Shown here: in pieces, positions 1-9,243 of the stretch
Layout of the letters: each line of letters opens with the position of its first letter
Numbering within the stretch: position 1 is the first letter of the stretch
Virus record (IMG/VR): IMGVR_UViG_3300017963_000014
Location: 37,797-101,796 of that record
DNA length: 64,000 bases
Source: a virus
Reading direction: 5' to 3' (one strand)
Translations under genes and position numbers: made by a program
Notes under the pieces: model-generated
The model's database searches: none
What the model saw: only the letters and a program-made list of their open reading frames with translations
Told to the model about the DNA's origin: nothing

Positions 1-1838
1 GCGAGCGACTCCTCGTCCGCGCCCTCGGCGATCTTCCAGCCCGAGGCGGGGCGGGGGTTCGTTACGGAGGCGATCAGGGAGCCTCCGTCGGAGTTGACGA
101 CGACCGTGTTCGCCCCAACGTTCCCGTCGTTCGCGGCCTCGACCCGGTACTCGAACCGGATGTTATCCGTCCCGAGCGGCGGGACTCTCCCGCGCTCCCC
201 GTCCCCGAAGGCGACCGTTAGGACCCCGCGCGAGTCCTGATCGACGACGAAGTGCCGGTCCGTCGAGCCGGAGGTCAGGAGTCGCTCGTCGAGCGCCGTT
301 AGGTTCTCCCACTCGACCTCGCCCCCGCCCTCGTCGACCCAGACCCGGACGGTGTTCCGGAGCCCGGGCGAGACCCCGAGCTCGAACCGCTGACTCGGCC
401 TCCCGTTCGAGCTCCGGAGGTCCTCCGTGTCGACCGTCCGCCCCTGTACCCCCGTCTCCAGTACGTACTGTGACCCCCCGTCGATTATCGCACGATCTAA
501 GATCGGCGCGGTCGGGGTAGAGACCGAGACGAGGCGGTAGCGGATGAAGAACCCGCTCGAACCGTTTACCTCGAGCGGTTGCCAGTTCTCGCGAAGCCCC
601 TGCGGTAGCTCGTACTCGACCGATCCGTCGGCGGAGAGGTCGGAGGTCCCGTCGACGAGCTCGGGGAGGGGGTTCCAGTCGGTACCGACGACGTAGTCCG
701 CTACGTCGAACGAGGGTGTCCCGGTCTGCCCGAGGAACGCCGTAACGTCGAGGACGTTCTTCCCCCCGACGAAGCTCGAGGGGAGGAGCTCGGAGATCCC
801 GGTCGGGAGGTACCGCGCGCGGACGAGCGCGCCGCTCCGGTCGGGGGTCCCGAGAAGGGACGAGAGGTCGAAGCGGAGGAACCCGCCCTCGTCCGTGACC
901 GCGTCCGGGTTCTCGTCCTCCTCGTCCGGGTCGTAGTACTCCCAGACCCCGGAGATCCCGGCCCCGACGGTGTCGAACGTCAGGTCGAGCGGGGTCCAGA
1001 GGACCCAGAAGCTACCGACGTAGAGCTTATCCCCCGCCTCCGGGTCCGCCCAGGGCGTGAAGTCCGGCGCGCCCGCGGTGTTTAACGCGGTCGAGCCGTC
1101 GGCGGTGTACGCTCGGATCCGCCAGGTCAGGTTCGTCTCCGGCGCGAAGAGCGGGTCCGGGTTCCCGAGCGTCCCCGCGAGCTTTACCCGCGATACCGCG
1201 CCGCTCGCGAGGATCGCCGCGAGTCGGAAGACCCCACCGTTCCCGTAGATCGAGTCCTCTACCTCGACCTCCTTCCCGATATCCCCGACGGTTACCGCCA
1301 TCGACGTCGACTGGAGCGCCGTCGGGTCCTCGAGAACGGTCTCCCCGTCCGTCCCCGAGCGGTCGAGCTCGAGCCCGAAGGCGGCGTCGACTACGTTCGA
1401 GGGACCGACGTAGGACTCCTCGAGTACCTCGAACGGGACCGGCTCCGCGTCCTCGGTCCGTCGGGTCTCGAAGAGCGCCGCCGCCTCGTGCAGTTGCTCC
1501 GACGCCCCCGGAACCCGCGAGAGCTCGAGGAGGAGTTCGACGGTCGCGGGCGAGTAGTCCTTGATGTAGTAGTCGATCAGCCGGAGGAGGAGCCGGACCG
1601 AGTCCTGGAGGTGCGCCGTCGGTACGTACCCCTCCTGCGCGACGAGGTCGAGTAGGACGTTGTTGTAGTGCCCGACGAGCGCGTAGCTTCGCTCCCCCTG
1701 GATGAAGGGCTCCTCCTCGACCTCGGACGTGATCTCGGGCGCGTTAACCCGGTTGAAGAGCCGGAGCCTCCGGAGGAGGTCGGCGTAATACGTACCCGAA
1801 AACTCGTAATCCGGTACCACTATTCTGGTGCTAGCCAT
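1..1838 (-). CDS. Baseplate J-like wedge protein (3' end beyond window)
   Basis: At least 612 codons read without a stop from ATG at 1838 to the left edge, so the C-terminus is missing. The visible end carries the hallmark of the baseplate J / T4 gp6-like family: FGDGERGRVPP, a YRVEAANDGNVGANTV segment, then VTNPRPASGWKIAEGADEES. These proteins form the baseplate wedge that closes around the hub in contractile tails. The start lies 16 bases after the stop of the gp25-like gene, the usual gene order. Confidence in the family is high because the GDG...G..P...GN.....NP..A.G....G.DEES pattern is complete. Confidence 0.88.
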   Translation of the reverse strand, partial: MASTRIVVPDYEFSGTYYADLLRRLRLFNRVNAPEITSEVEEEPFIQGERSYALVGHYNNVLLDLVAQEGYVPTAHLQDSVRLLLRLIDYYIKDYSPATVELLLELSRVPGASEQLHEAAALFETRRTEDAEPVPFEVLEESYVGPSNVVDAAFGLELDRSGTDGETVLEDPTALQSTSMAVTVGDIGKEVEVEDSIYGNGGVFRLAAILASGAVSRVKLAGTLGNPDPLFAPETNLTWRIRAYTADGSTALNTAGAPDFTPWADPEAGDKLYVGSFWVLWTPLDLTFDTVGAGISGVWEYYDPDEEDENPDAVTDEGGFLRFDLSSLLGTPDRSGALVRARYLPTGISELLPSSFVGGKNVLDVTAFLGQTGTPSFDVADYVVGTDWNPLPELVDGTSDLSADGSVEYELPQGLRENWQPLEVNGSSGFFIRYRLVSVSTPTAPILDRAIIDGGSQYVLETGVQGRTVDTEDLRSSNGRPSQRFELGVSPGLRNTVRVWVDEGGGEVEWENLTALDERLLTSGSTDRHFVVDQDSRGVLTVAFGDGERGRVPPLGTDNIRFEYRVEAANDGNVGANTVVVNSDGGSLIASVTNPRPASGWKIAEGADEESL

Positions 1839-1854
1839 CTCTCGGTCCGTCCTC

Positions 1855-2265
1855 TCAGCCGCTACGCGGGCTAGTCCGGTTCGAGTCGACGAGGTTCCCC
1901 TCGAACTCCCGCTCCTCGTCCGCCTCGAGGTCGACGTAGCGGACGTTCGCGATCAGCTCCTCGCCCTCCGCCCGCGTTTCGATCCCCCGCTCCGGGTCGA
2001 GTCGCGCGATCCCGGCCGCGCGGATCCGACGAAAGAAGCGCGTAACGTCCCTCCGGGCGGTCGAGGCGGCGGCGGAGGAGTTCACCTTGAAGATCGTCCG
2101 CTCCGAGACCCCGACGTCGACGCCGTCGCCGCGGAGGAACGGGTTCTGCGATAGGTTCGGGGTCAACCCCGTTCGGATCGTCTGGTCCGTGTACGGCGTC
2201 CCCTGGATAAGGACCGCGCCGCCGCGGCGGTTGACTCTTACGGGTACGGCGAAGCCTCGGGCCAT
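1855..2265 (-). CDS. gp25-like baseplate wedge protein
   Basis: 136 aa. The size, the position between spike and J-like genes, and an N-terminal segment resembling the T4 gp25/lysozyme-like wedge family (GVDVGVSERTIFKVN, then a helical stretch and DPERGIET...) support the call. In contractile tails this protein joins the wedge and helps anchor the first sheath ring. Sequence support is modest; synteny carries much of the weight. Confidence 0.6.
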   Translation of the reverse strand: MARGFAVPVRVNRRGGAVLIQGTPYTDQTIRTGLTPNLSQNPFLRGDGVDVGVSERTIFKVNSSAAASTARRDVTRFFRRIRAAGIARLDPERGIETRAEGEELIANVRYVDLEADEEREFEGNLVDSNRTSPRSG

Positions 2266-2272
2266 CGTCTCT

Positions 2273-2941
2273 CTACTCCGTCTTGACCCGCGTCGAGAGC
2301 CAGCTCGACGCGGCGTTCCGAAGGGCGGTTACCGCCGGTTTGTAGGCGGTCCAGGCGTTCACGAGGTCCGTGAACCCGACGTTAAGCGGGAGGAGGGGGG
2401 GAGCGCCGCTCGCGGTCACCAGCTTCCCGAGTCCTATGAGGATGTCCGTCGCGAGCGTCTCCTCCGCCGCGAGGTAGGCGTCGAGCGCGGAGTTCAGCGT
2501 GTCGCCCCGGACGACCGGGTGCGTCGCCTCCTCTAAACCGAGCCGGAGGGCGGCGGAGACGAGCGCGGTGAGCGCCTTCGCCCGGTCCTGGAGGAAGACC
2601 TCCGCCCCGAACTTCACCCCGCCGCGGCTCGTCGGGTCGCTCCGGAACTCCGCCGGGATCGGGTCCCGGTCCGTGTAGCGGAAGCCCGTTACCCGGGCGT
2701 CGATCTCCTCCGTCCCCCGCTCGGGGTCGGCCTCGACCTCGAGGACCGCGAGCGCGTCCTCGTTCGGGGGGTAGTAGAAGCCCTCGCCGCCGCCGGCGAA
2801 GGGGAAGTCGACGGGGAACCAGGCGTCGTCGCCCTCTAGCGGGACTCCCTCTACGAGGGTCCCGGCCTCGACCCGCGCCCGACCCTGCCGCTCCGGGTCC
2901 GCGGCGGAGACGACCCGCGCGAAGTGCTTCTCCGGCCTCAT
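2273..2941 (-). CDS. Baseplate spike protein (gpV/gp5-like OB domain)
   Basis: 222 aa. The N-terminal half fits an OB-fold spike domain: FARVVSAADPERQGRARVEA, a W-F-P-V motif, GGGEGFYYPPNEDALAVLEVE. Such proteins form the trimeric spike under the hub that pierces the outer cell layer. The C-terminal half is helical, without obvious beta-helix repeats. The start ATG overlaps the hub stop by one base. Order hub-spike-gp25-J is typical of simple myovirus baseplates. Confidence 0.7.
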   Translation of the reverse strand: MRPEKHFARVVSAADPERQGRARVEAGTLVEGVPLEGDDAWFPVDFPFAGGGEGFYYPPNEDALAVLEVEADPERGTEEIDARVTGFRYTDRDPIPAEFRSDPTSRGGVKFGAEVFLQDRAKALTALVSAALRLGLEEATHPVVRGDTLNSALDAYLAAEETLATDILIGLGKLVTASGAPPLLPLNVGFTDLVNAWTAYKPAVTALRNAASSWLSTRVKTE

Positions 2942-4146
2942 TACTGCTCGGCCTCCTCCCCCCGGACCGCCGAGGTGTTCTCGGGCGAGCCGAGGACGCT
3001 CCGAAGGACCCGCTTCCGCGCGTCGAACCGGACCTCGTAGAGGCTCCGGGCTTGCTGCTTGTGAACGACCCGCCGCAGTACCCAGTCCCCGGAGTACCGG
3101 GGTCCGAGCCCCTCGAAGTCGTGGATCTGCCCCCGCCGGAGGTCGGGCGAGCCGACGATAACGCCGGAGCCCGAGACGAACTCGCGCTCGCGCGCGGAGT
3201 ACCAGGCGGCGGCCCAGCGCTTCGCCTCCGCGGTAGAGCGGAAGGCGAGCCCGGCGACCGCCTCCTCCCGCTGCCCGTGCGTCGTGACCGTGACCGCCGG
3301 CCCGTTCGGGATCTTCTCCTGGAGCCTCTCGAGCCCGATCGCCGCGTTGAACCCCGTCCGCTCCGCCTCCTTGCTCCGGACCTTAACCGTGACGCGGTGC
3401 AGCTTCCTCGTCTTCGGGTCGGTCCAGGAGACCTCGAGCTCCGTCGTCTGCGACGATATCGAGGTCCGCGGCGAGAACTCGAGGAGCGTCGCGTCCGCCT
3501 CGCCGGTCCCGTAGACGAAGCGGCGCCGCTCCTCCTGCCCCTGCGCATCCGGCGGTCCGAAGTAGCCGATCCAGGCCCGCTGCTCCGTGTCCCAGTAGAC
3601 CTGGACGACGAAGTCGTGCAGCTTCGCGAGCCGACGGAGAAACTCCCAGCGGTTCGTCCCCTTCTTCCGCGTCCGCGTCTGGAGCCGCTTCGTCCGGTAG
3701 ACGAACGGGACGACCCCGGCGGAGCGGAAGACGGCGGAGGCGATATCCGAGTCCGTCTGCCTCGAGTAGCTCTTCCCGCGGTCGCGGCCGGGGACGGTCA
3801 TCAGGTCGAAGGAGGCGTCGACCGCGACGACGCGGAGGTTCGGGATACCGCCCCGGGGGAAGCTCGGCTCGGGGGCGACGATGAAGCCACGGTTCATAAA
3901 GCGGAGCGGCTTCCCGGCGTAGCCCATCCAGAGGTCGAGTTCGTTACCCTCCGCGAATACCCTCTCGTCGAGGAAGCGGAAGTCGACGTTGTTTACGTCG
4001 ATCGAGATCTTACTCGCCACGTTCTCCCCCTCCTCGTACTCGACGCGCGAGACGAAGGAGGTTACGTCCTCGCCGAGACCCTTCCCCTCGACCGAGAGGA
4101 GGAAGCGGGGGGCGAGTAGGTCGGTGTTCGGGGCGAAGGACGGCAT
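2941..4146 (-). CDS. Baseplate hub protein (late control gpD/XkdQ-like)
   Basis: 401 aa with features of the late control D / gp27-like hub family: N-terminal beta-rich domain (FVSRVEYEEGENVASKISID, LWMGYAGKPLRFMNRGFI), a central GTNRWEFLRRLAKLHDFVVQVYWD segment typical of hub proteins, and a C-terminal GxxxRRGQIHDFEGLGPRYSGDW region. It should form the trimeric tube-like hub linking tail tube and spike. It lies between the LysM protein and the spike. Confidence 0.8.
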   Translation of the reverse strand: MPSFAPNTDLLAPRFLLSVEGKGLGEDVTSFVSRVEYEEGENVASKISIDVNNVDFRFLDERVFAEGNELDLWMGYAGKPLRFMNRGFIVAPEPSFPRGGIPNLRVVAVDASFDLMTVPGRDRGKSYSRQTDSDIASAVFRSAGVVPFVYRTKRLQTRTRKKGTNRWEFLRRLAKLHDFVVQVYWDTEQRAWIGYFGPPDAQGQEERRRFVYGTGEADATLLEFSPRTSISSQTTELEVSWTDPKTRKLHRVTVKVRSKEAERTGFNAAIGLERLQEKIPNGPAVTVTTHGQREEAVAGLAFRSTAEAKRWAAAWYSAREREFVSGSGVIVGSPDLRRGQIHDFEGLGPRYSGDWVLRRVVHKQQARSLYEVRFDARKRVLRSVLGSPENTSAVRGEEAEQ

Positions 4147-4152
4147 CTCGCG

Positions 4153-4980
4153 CTAGAACTCCTCCGGCGAGCCGTCGGCGTAGATAGCGAGGTACCGGTC
4201 GCGGTTCCGGAGCTCGAGGAGCCGCCGGAGGTTCTCCTCCGCCGCCTCGTAACCCGGTCCCGTCCGGAAGCCGTGAAACGCCGGCCGTAGCCGGAGCGTC
4301 CGGAGGTAGTCCTCCGGGAAGACGTGGACCCCGTCGTTCGGCCGGAGGTCCGCGAGCGGCATGCCCGGGACGCGCGGGTTTAGCTGCCGGAGTAGGACCC
4401 CGAGGAGCGCGTCCCCGTACTCGTCGCGCGCGATCGTCTCGTAGGTGTCCCCGGCCCGCGCCCGTCTGACCCGCGTGAACTGCTGCGGTACCGAGGGATC
4501 GGTCACGACCCAGTCGACCTCCTCGTACCGGAGGAGAGTGATCGTTAGCGAGACCCCCCGGAGCGTCCCGTCCTCGCGGACCTCGTCGTAGGTTACGCCG
4601 CCGATCGATCGGACGAGGCAGTCGAAGCGGAGCGTCGCGAGCGAGCCGAGCCCGAAGTTACAGACCGGCGGTCGCCCGAGGTCGGAGTTCCGACGAACGA
4701 GCGTCTCGAGTCGGACGAGCCGGTCCTCGACCGTGAAGTCCTCGCTGTCCGCGGCCCAGAGCTTCGCGCGGAAGGAGACCTCCTCGACCTCGCCCGATAT
4801 CCACTGGAGGATCGGCCGATCGAGACCGACGCTCTCGCCGACCGCGATCGAGCCCGCGACCGTCTTCGATAGGTCCTGCGGCGTGAACTGCCCGACTATA
4901 TCGTCCCCGCGGTCGAGGTCGGTCAGGACCCAGAGCTTCGGATCCAGGCCTAGTCCTCCGATACCGGCGTTCGAGGCCAT
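4153..4980 (-). CDS. LysM-containing baseplate protein (XkdP/gp53-like)
   Basis: 275 aa. A LysM-like motif lies near residues 170-200 (RRARAGDTYETIARDEYGDA, followed by LRQLNPRVPG). A single LysM between tape measure and hub is characteristic of the XkdP/gp53-type baseplate protein, which joins hub and wedges or contacts peptidoglycan. The N-terminal ~150 residues are beta-rich and unassigned. Confidence 0.72.
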   Translation of the reverse strand: MASNAGIGGLGLDPKLWVLTDLDRGDDIVGQFTPQDLSKTVAGSIAVGESVGLDRPILQWISGEVEEVSFRAKLWAADSEDFTVEDRLVRLETLVRRNSDLGRPPVCNFGLGSLATLRFDCLVRSIGGVTYDEVREDGTLRGVSLTITLLRYEEVDWVVTDPSVPQQFTRVRRARAGDTYETIARDEYGDALLGVLLRQLNPRVPGMPLADLRPNDGVHVFPEDYLRTLRLRPAFHGFRTGPGYEAAEENLRRLLELRNRDRYLAIYADGSPEEF

Positions 4981-4985
4981 TTACC

Positions 4986-7487
4986 CTAACCTCCCGCCCC
5001 GACCGGGGAGAGGTTCCCCGAGAGTAGGAGCGAGCGGTCGCCCGGTCGGAGTCGACCGCCGCGCTCGAGCTCGTCGAGCTGCACCTCCGCTACCGCCCGC
5101 GCGAGCTCGCGCCCGTCGACGGTTAGCGGGACCTCGATCCGGTAGGTTCCCCCGCCCCCGCCCGCGGACGCCGGGGAAGGCGATACCCGCCCGGGGTCCC
5201 CGGTACCGAGCGCTCCCGCGGTAGCCGCCCCGAGGAGTCCCCCGGGGGTTCGCGAGGTTACCGCCGCCGCGAGCTCCGCGCGGTCGAGTAGGACGTCGCC
5301 GGGGGAGGCGTTAACGTACCCGCCGGAGCGGACGAGCGCATCGCCCGCCGGAGCCGGGGTCGGGGTCGTCTTAGCCGGGCGCGTCGCGGGGAACCGCGCG
5401 AGCTGCGTCGAGATCGACGCTAGCGCCCCCGCGATCTGCTCCTGCGTGAAGTTGTTCCTCCGGAGCGTCTCCGCGATCTTCGCCTCCGCGAAACCGCGCG
5501 TAACCGCCCGGCGCTCTCCCCCGGCCTCCGTAACGAACCCGCTCTTGATCCCCGCGAGGTTCGCCGAGATCTGCCGCGCGGTCGTCTTCGCGACGTCCTC
5601 CGGACTCGCCGCCGCCTGCCGGAACCCCTTCCCCCCGAGCGCCTGCGAGAAGAACCGCCCGAGGTCCCCGGAGCGTATCTCGTTGTAGAGATCGATTATC
5701 GCGCGCCAGCCCGCGACGACGCGCTCGATCACCTTCAGGATCGCGGCGAAGGCGGCCCCGACGACGGTTCCGAAGGTCTTCCAGCCCTCGGTCGAGCCCT
5801 GCACCCCCAGGATCGAGGCGAGGAGTCGACCGAACGCGCGCCCGAGCCCCTTGATCTGATTCCAGAGTTCGCCGAGGACGCCCGATCCGGAGATCGCGTT
5901 CGTGAATCCTTGCCAGAGCGCGCGAGCGTTGTCCAACCCCATCGATAGCGCCAGGAGAGCGCCGACGATCCCGACCGGACCGAGGATACCGAGGAGCGGC
6001 CCCAGGATCTTCACGACCCCGAGGGCGATACTCCCGAAGCCCCCGAGAAGCTTAGTTACCCCGAAGAGCGCGATCGAGACCGGTCCGATCGCCGCGAGTA
6101 GTAGGGCGAACTTCGTAACTACCGCCGCGATTCCCCGAGCTCCGGAGTCGCCGGTGAAGCCGAACCACTTCGCTACGCTCTTCAGCGAAGCGATCACGCT
6201 CGAGATCGCGGACTTCGCCGCCTCGAAACCCTCCTTGATCCCCTTCGCGATCTCGAGGTAGACGGGCGGCATCTTCTCGAGGATCGCGAGCGTCTTCGGG
6301 TCCGTTATCTGCTCGCCCTGCACGACCCGGAGCGCTACCGAGAGGTTCGAGAGCATCAGCGTGATCCTCGCGATCCCGCTGGAAAACCCGCTCCCTACGA
6401 ACGTGAAGAGCGCGTTATTCGTCGCCTCGAGCGCGGAGCGGAAGAGGACGATCTTCTGCGAGAGGGGGAGCATCATAATCTCGACCATCGTCTTCGCGGT
6501 CGCGCCCGTCTCCTTCCGGAGCTCCGCTAGCGTCTTGTTGAACTTAGCTAGGTTCGCCTTATCGAGCGCGCTCCCGATCGCGAGCCCGCGTACCCCGAAG
6601 ATCTTCGCCGCGATCGCGGCCCGCTTCGACCGCTTCTCGAACTTCCCGAGCTTGTTGGTAATCGCCGTAAAGAGCCCGACGACGTCCCCTTGGTCGATAA
6701 GCTCCGAGACGACGTCCATCGAGATCCCGAGCTGCGCGATCCCGCTCTTCGCCTCCTTCGTCGGCTTGATCAGCCTCGTTATCGCCGTCCGGAAGGCGGT
6801 CCCGGAGAGGGTAGCCTTCAGGCCGATATCTGCGAGCGAACCTAGGATCGCCGCCGTGTCCGCTAGCGGCGCCCCGACCTGCCGCGCCGAGACGCTCGCG
6901 AACTTTAGCCCCTGCTGGAGCTCGGACATATTCGTGTTCGTCCGCGCCGAGGTCAGCGCGAGGACGCCCGCGACGCTCGCCGCCTCCTTCGCGTCGATCG
7001 AGAAGCCGCGTAGGTTCGAGGCGACCATATCCGCGGCCTCCGCGAGTCCGATCCCCTCGGCCGCCGCCGCGGCTAAGGTACCCTCGACCGCGCCGGCGAC
7101 CTCGTCGACCTCGAGGCCGGCGCGCTTAAGGGCGGTCATCGCGTCGACTGCCTCGGAGGCGGAGAACTTCGTCGTCGCGCCCATCGTCTTCGCGAGGGAC
7201 TCGAGGCCCTTCGTCATATCCCCGGTCGTGTCGAGCGAGACCGCGCGGAGCTTGCTCATCGCGGTCTCGAACTTCATCCCGTCGCGGAGCATCAGACCGA
7301 AGGCGGCGGTAACGGGGGCGGAGGCGAGCGCGATCGAGCCGAGCCCGCGCCCGACGAACGCGGCGCCCCTCCCGATCCCCGCGAACTGCGTCTTTAGCGC
7401 GGAGGCGGCTCGACCGAGGCGCCCCATCGCGGCGGTCGCCCCCTTGTCGACGAACTCGAGGATCGCGGCGAGACCGAACTTCCTCAT
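4986..7487 (-). CDS. Tail tape measure protein
   Basis: 833 aa, the longest structural gene fully in the window. The N-terminal ~350 residues match the TP901-type tape measure core (FGLMLRDGMKFETAMSKLRA, LAKTMGATTKFSASEAVDAM, MSELQQGLKFASVSARQVGA). Hydrophobic Gly/Ala/Leu-rich segments follow (about 350-530). It sets tail length and is ejected during infection. It starts immediately after the stop of the frameshifted chaperone, the standard position. Confidence 0.93.
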   Translation of the reverse strand: MRKFGLAAILEFVDKGATAAMGRLGRAASALKTQFAGIGRGAAFVGRGLGSIALASAPVTAAFGLMLRDGMKFETAMSKLRAVSLDTTGDMTKGLESLAKTMGATTKFSASEAVDAMTALKRAGLEVDEVAGAVEGTLAAAAAEGIGLAEAADMVASNLRGFSIDAKEAASVAGVLALTSARTNTNMSELQQGLKFASVSARQVGAPLADTAAILGSLADIGLKATLSGTAFRTAITRLIKPTKEAKSGIAQLGISMDVVSELIDQGDVVGLFTAITNKLGKFEKRSKRAAIAAKIFGVRGLAIGSALDKANLAKFNKTLAELRKETGATAKTMVEIMMLPLSQKIVLFRSALEATNNALFTFVGSGFSSGIARITLMLSNLSVALRVVQGEQITDPKTLAILEKMPPVYLEIAKGIKEGFEAAKSAISSVIASLKSVAKWFGFTGDSGARGIAAVVTKFALLLAAIGPVSIALFGVTKLLGGFGSIALGVVKILGPLLGILGPVGIVGALLALSMGLDNARALWQGFTNAISGSGVLGELWNQIKGLGRAFGRLLASILGVQGSTEGWKTFGTVVGAAFAAILKVIERVVAGWRAIIDLYNEIRSGDLGRFFSQALGGKGFRQAAASPEDVAKTTARQISANLAGIKSGFVTEAGGERRAVTRGFAEAKIAETLRRNNFTQEQIAGALASISTQLARFPATRPAKTTPTPAPAGDALVRSGGYVNASPGDVLLDRAELAAAVTSRTPGGLLGAATAGALGTGDPGRVSPSPASAGGGGGTYRIEVPLTVDGRELARAVAEVQLDELERGGRLRPGDRSLLLSGNLSPVGAGG

Positions 7488-8581
7488 CTACCGACTCCTC
7501 GCGCGCCCCCCGCGGGGCGGTCTCCTCCGCCGCCTCTCCGCCGCTTCCCGCGAGCGCTTCAGACGCGCGAGCGTCCAGCGGCGTTTCTCCGGGCTCATCG
7601 CCCGGACGTCCTCGCTCCGGATAGCACCCCCGGAGCCTACGAGAATCGCGAACTCCTCCTCCCAGAGCTGCTCCCGCGGCGTTACCGGGAGGAACTCGCG
7701 AAAAAAACGTCGTACGTCCAGGGGATCGCCGCGGTGAAGGTATCCCCGCACTTCGGGCAGCGGTCGGAGACCTGCATCACCGGCCCGCCGCCGAGCGCGT
7801 CGATCTCGGAGACGACGCGGTTGATCTCCCGGGTCCTCATCGTCCGGAGGTGCTCCGCCGTGAGGAACGTCGGCCCCGCGGGCGCGCCCTCGATCCCGAC
7901 GACCCCGCTCGAGATCATCGCGAGCTTCAGCTTCGCGGCGTTCGAGAACATCCCGGGGTTGTCCTCGATCATCGCCCAGCGGACGGGCGCGATCTTCAGT
8001 ACCTTCAGTCGCTTGCCCGCGAACTCTACCCCGTGCTCGAGCTCTACCCGCCCCTCCGGAACCTCGTCGAAGGTCTTGACCTCGATCGTCCGGAGGTCGG
8101 CCGAGAACTTCGGGATCTCGTACCCGCAGCGGTCGCACTCGACGTCCTTGAGCTTTAACTCCACGCCCTCGGCCGCGATCCGGACCCAGACGTAGGCGTA
8201 GAGGGCGTCGGCGAAGAAGAGGCGGCGAACGAGGAGCCGCCGCTGACTCCGCTTCAGCTCCCGGACGTCGATCGTCCCGACGCGGGTTAGGCCGGCGGCG
8301 ATCACCTCGGACATATAGGTCGCGAGGTTTATCTTCCGATCCTTCTCCGAGATCTCGCCGAGCGACTCCTCGACCGCGTAGTTCCAGTCGACGACCTCGA
8401 AGTCCGCGTGCTTCGTCCCGTCCGCGTCTACGAACCCCGTCGGGAACCGCTTCCCGAGCTCGTCGAGCGTCGGGAGCTTCGCCCCCGAGCTAGACGGGTC
8501 GCCGTCGAGCCGCGCGAGCTCCGGCGGAACCGGTCCCAGCGGTCCCGGGTCCGTCCTCTCCTCCGTCGATTCGTTCTGCAT
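7488..8581 (-). CDS. Tail assembly chaperone, -1 frameshift fusion
   Basis: Predicted 364 aa protein: residues 1-294 of the zero-frame product, then 70 residues from the -1 frame (REFLPVTPREQLWEEEFAIL, ending in an Arg-rich tail). The -1 frame stays open from the shift site to a TAG touching the tape measure ATG and has no start of its own near the junction. This mirrors lambda G/GT, where the longer protein recruits tail tube subunits. The shift itself is inferred from sequence. Confidence 0.75.
7682..8581 (-). CDS. Tail assembly chaperone, zero-frame product
   Basis: 299 aa between tube and tape measure. It contains two cysteine pairs, CDRCGYEIPKFSA in the middle and CPKCGDTF near the C-terminus, suggesting a zinc site as in T4-type baseplate/hub chaperone proteins. 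The last codons run through a T-tract and stop six codons later, exactly where a -1 shift would continue. Tail chaperones coat the tape measure during assembly. The start has an upstream GGAGGGAACGAG site. Confidence 0.78.
   Translation of the reverse strand: MQNESTEERTDPGPLGPVPPELARLDGDPSSSGAKLPTLDELGKRFPTGFVDADGTKHADFEVVDWNYAVEESLGEISEKDRKINLATYMSEVIAAGLTRVGTIDVRELKRSQRRLLVRRLFFADALYAYVWVRIAAEGVELKLKDVECDRCGYEIPKFSADLRTIEVKTFDEVPEGRVELEHGVEFAGKRLKVLKIAPVRWAMIEDNPGMFSNAAKLKLAMISSGVVGIEGAPAGPTFLTAEHLRTMRTREINRVVSEIDALGGGPVMQVSDRCPKCGDTFTAAIPWTYDVFFASSSR
7700..7706 (-). promoter_or_regulatory. Programmed -1 ribosomal frameshift site T_TTT_TTC
   Basis: The minus strand reads GTT TTT TTC in the zero frame, giving the canonical slippery heptamer T TTT TTC. 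Slipping back one base re-pairs both tRNAs on TTT TTT and continues CGC GAG TTC in the open -1 frame. The site lies six codons before the zero-frame stop. Confidence 0.82.
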
Positions 8582-8598
8582 CTCGTTCCCTCCAGTCG

Positions 8599-8615
8599 GG
8601 ACCCTCCGCGGGTCC
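8599..8615. promoter_or_regulatory. Hairpin in tube-chaperone spacer
   Basis: GGACCC-TCCGC-GGGTCC, a 6-bp stem just upstream of the chaperone Shine-Dalgarno site. The 146-base spacer (8582-8727) shows no other gene. It could terminate, attenuate or protect the abundant tube mRNA. Confidence 0.45.
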
Positions 8616-8727
8616 GTTGCGAGGTCTAAAGGTCCGCTCCCCCCGCGGTCGCCCCGGTCGCCGGCGCCGTCCCCCGGGAGGGAGACGACTTACCCGGTCC
8701 GTGGGCGCCCCGCGCGCCAACGAGCGA

Positions 8728-9165
8728 CTAGATCGGGAGGATCCGGTCGCCCTTGAACGTCCAGGTCGTCACGTCGAGATCGCCCTCGTTCTCCATCTCG
8801 AGGTCCGCGGTTTCTCTCATCGACGGGAACGTCCCGAGGAGGTTGTAGCTCTTGACCTGGAGGTTCGAGACGGAGCGCTTCAGGAGCGTCGCCGCCCGCT
8901 TGTACCCCGGCGTCCCGAGCTGCGCCGCGAGGAACCAGGCCTCGAGGTACGCGTTCTCGACCGCGTGGTGTGTCGGGTGCGTCGCCGTCGTCTCGAAGCT
9001 CTTCGTGTTACCGCCGCTCGCGACCGTCCGGTCCGGGAGGTCGACGGTCTCGAGCTCCTCGGGGATCCCGTCGAAGGTCACGAACGTCAGGATCGGCGGA
9101 CCGCCGACGACGATCAGCTCGTAGTTGTTGACCGGAATATGGTCTGGAAGGATCATACCTTTCAT
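8728..9165 (-). CDS. Tail tube protein
   Basis: 145 aa, the expected size for a gp19-like tube protein. It starts MKGMILPDHIPVNNYELIVV and continues through GGPPILTFVTFDGIPEELETV. It lies two genes after the sheath and directly before the chaperone. Subunits stack as hexamers to form the inner tube through which DNA passes. Confidence 0.82.
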   Translation of the reverse strand: MKGMILPDHIPVNNYELIVVGGPPILTFVTFDGIPEELETVDLPDRTVASGGNTKSFETTATHPTHHAVENAYLEAWFLAAQLGTPGYKRAATLLKRSVSNLQVKSYNLLGTFPSMRETADLEMENEGDLDVTTWTFKGDRILPI

Positions 9166-9188
9166 TTCGCGACCCTCTCTCCTTCTCG

Positions 9189-9204
9189 CCCCCTATCCCG
9201 GGGG
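9189..9204. promoter_or_regulatory. Hairpin upstream of tail tube gene
   Basis: CCCCC-TATCCC-GGGGG in the 78-base spacer before the tube gene; a likely mRNA-stabilising or partial termination structure. Confidence 0.4.
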
Positions 9205-9243
9205 ACGGTTTCTCCGCGCGCGGGTCTCCCTCCGGATCGCCGC

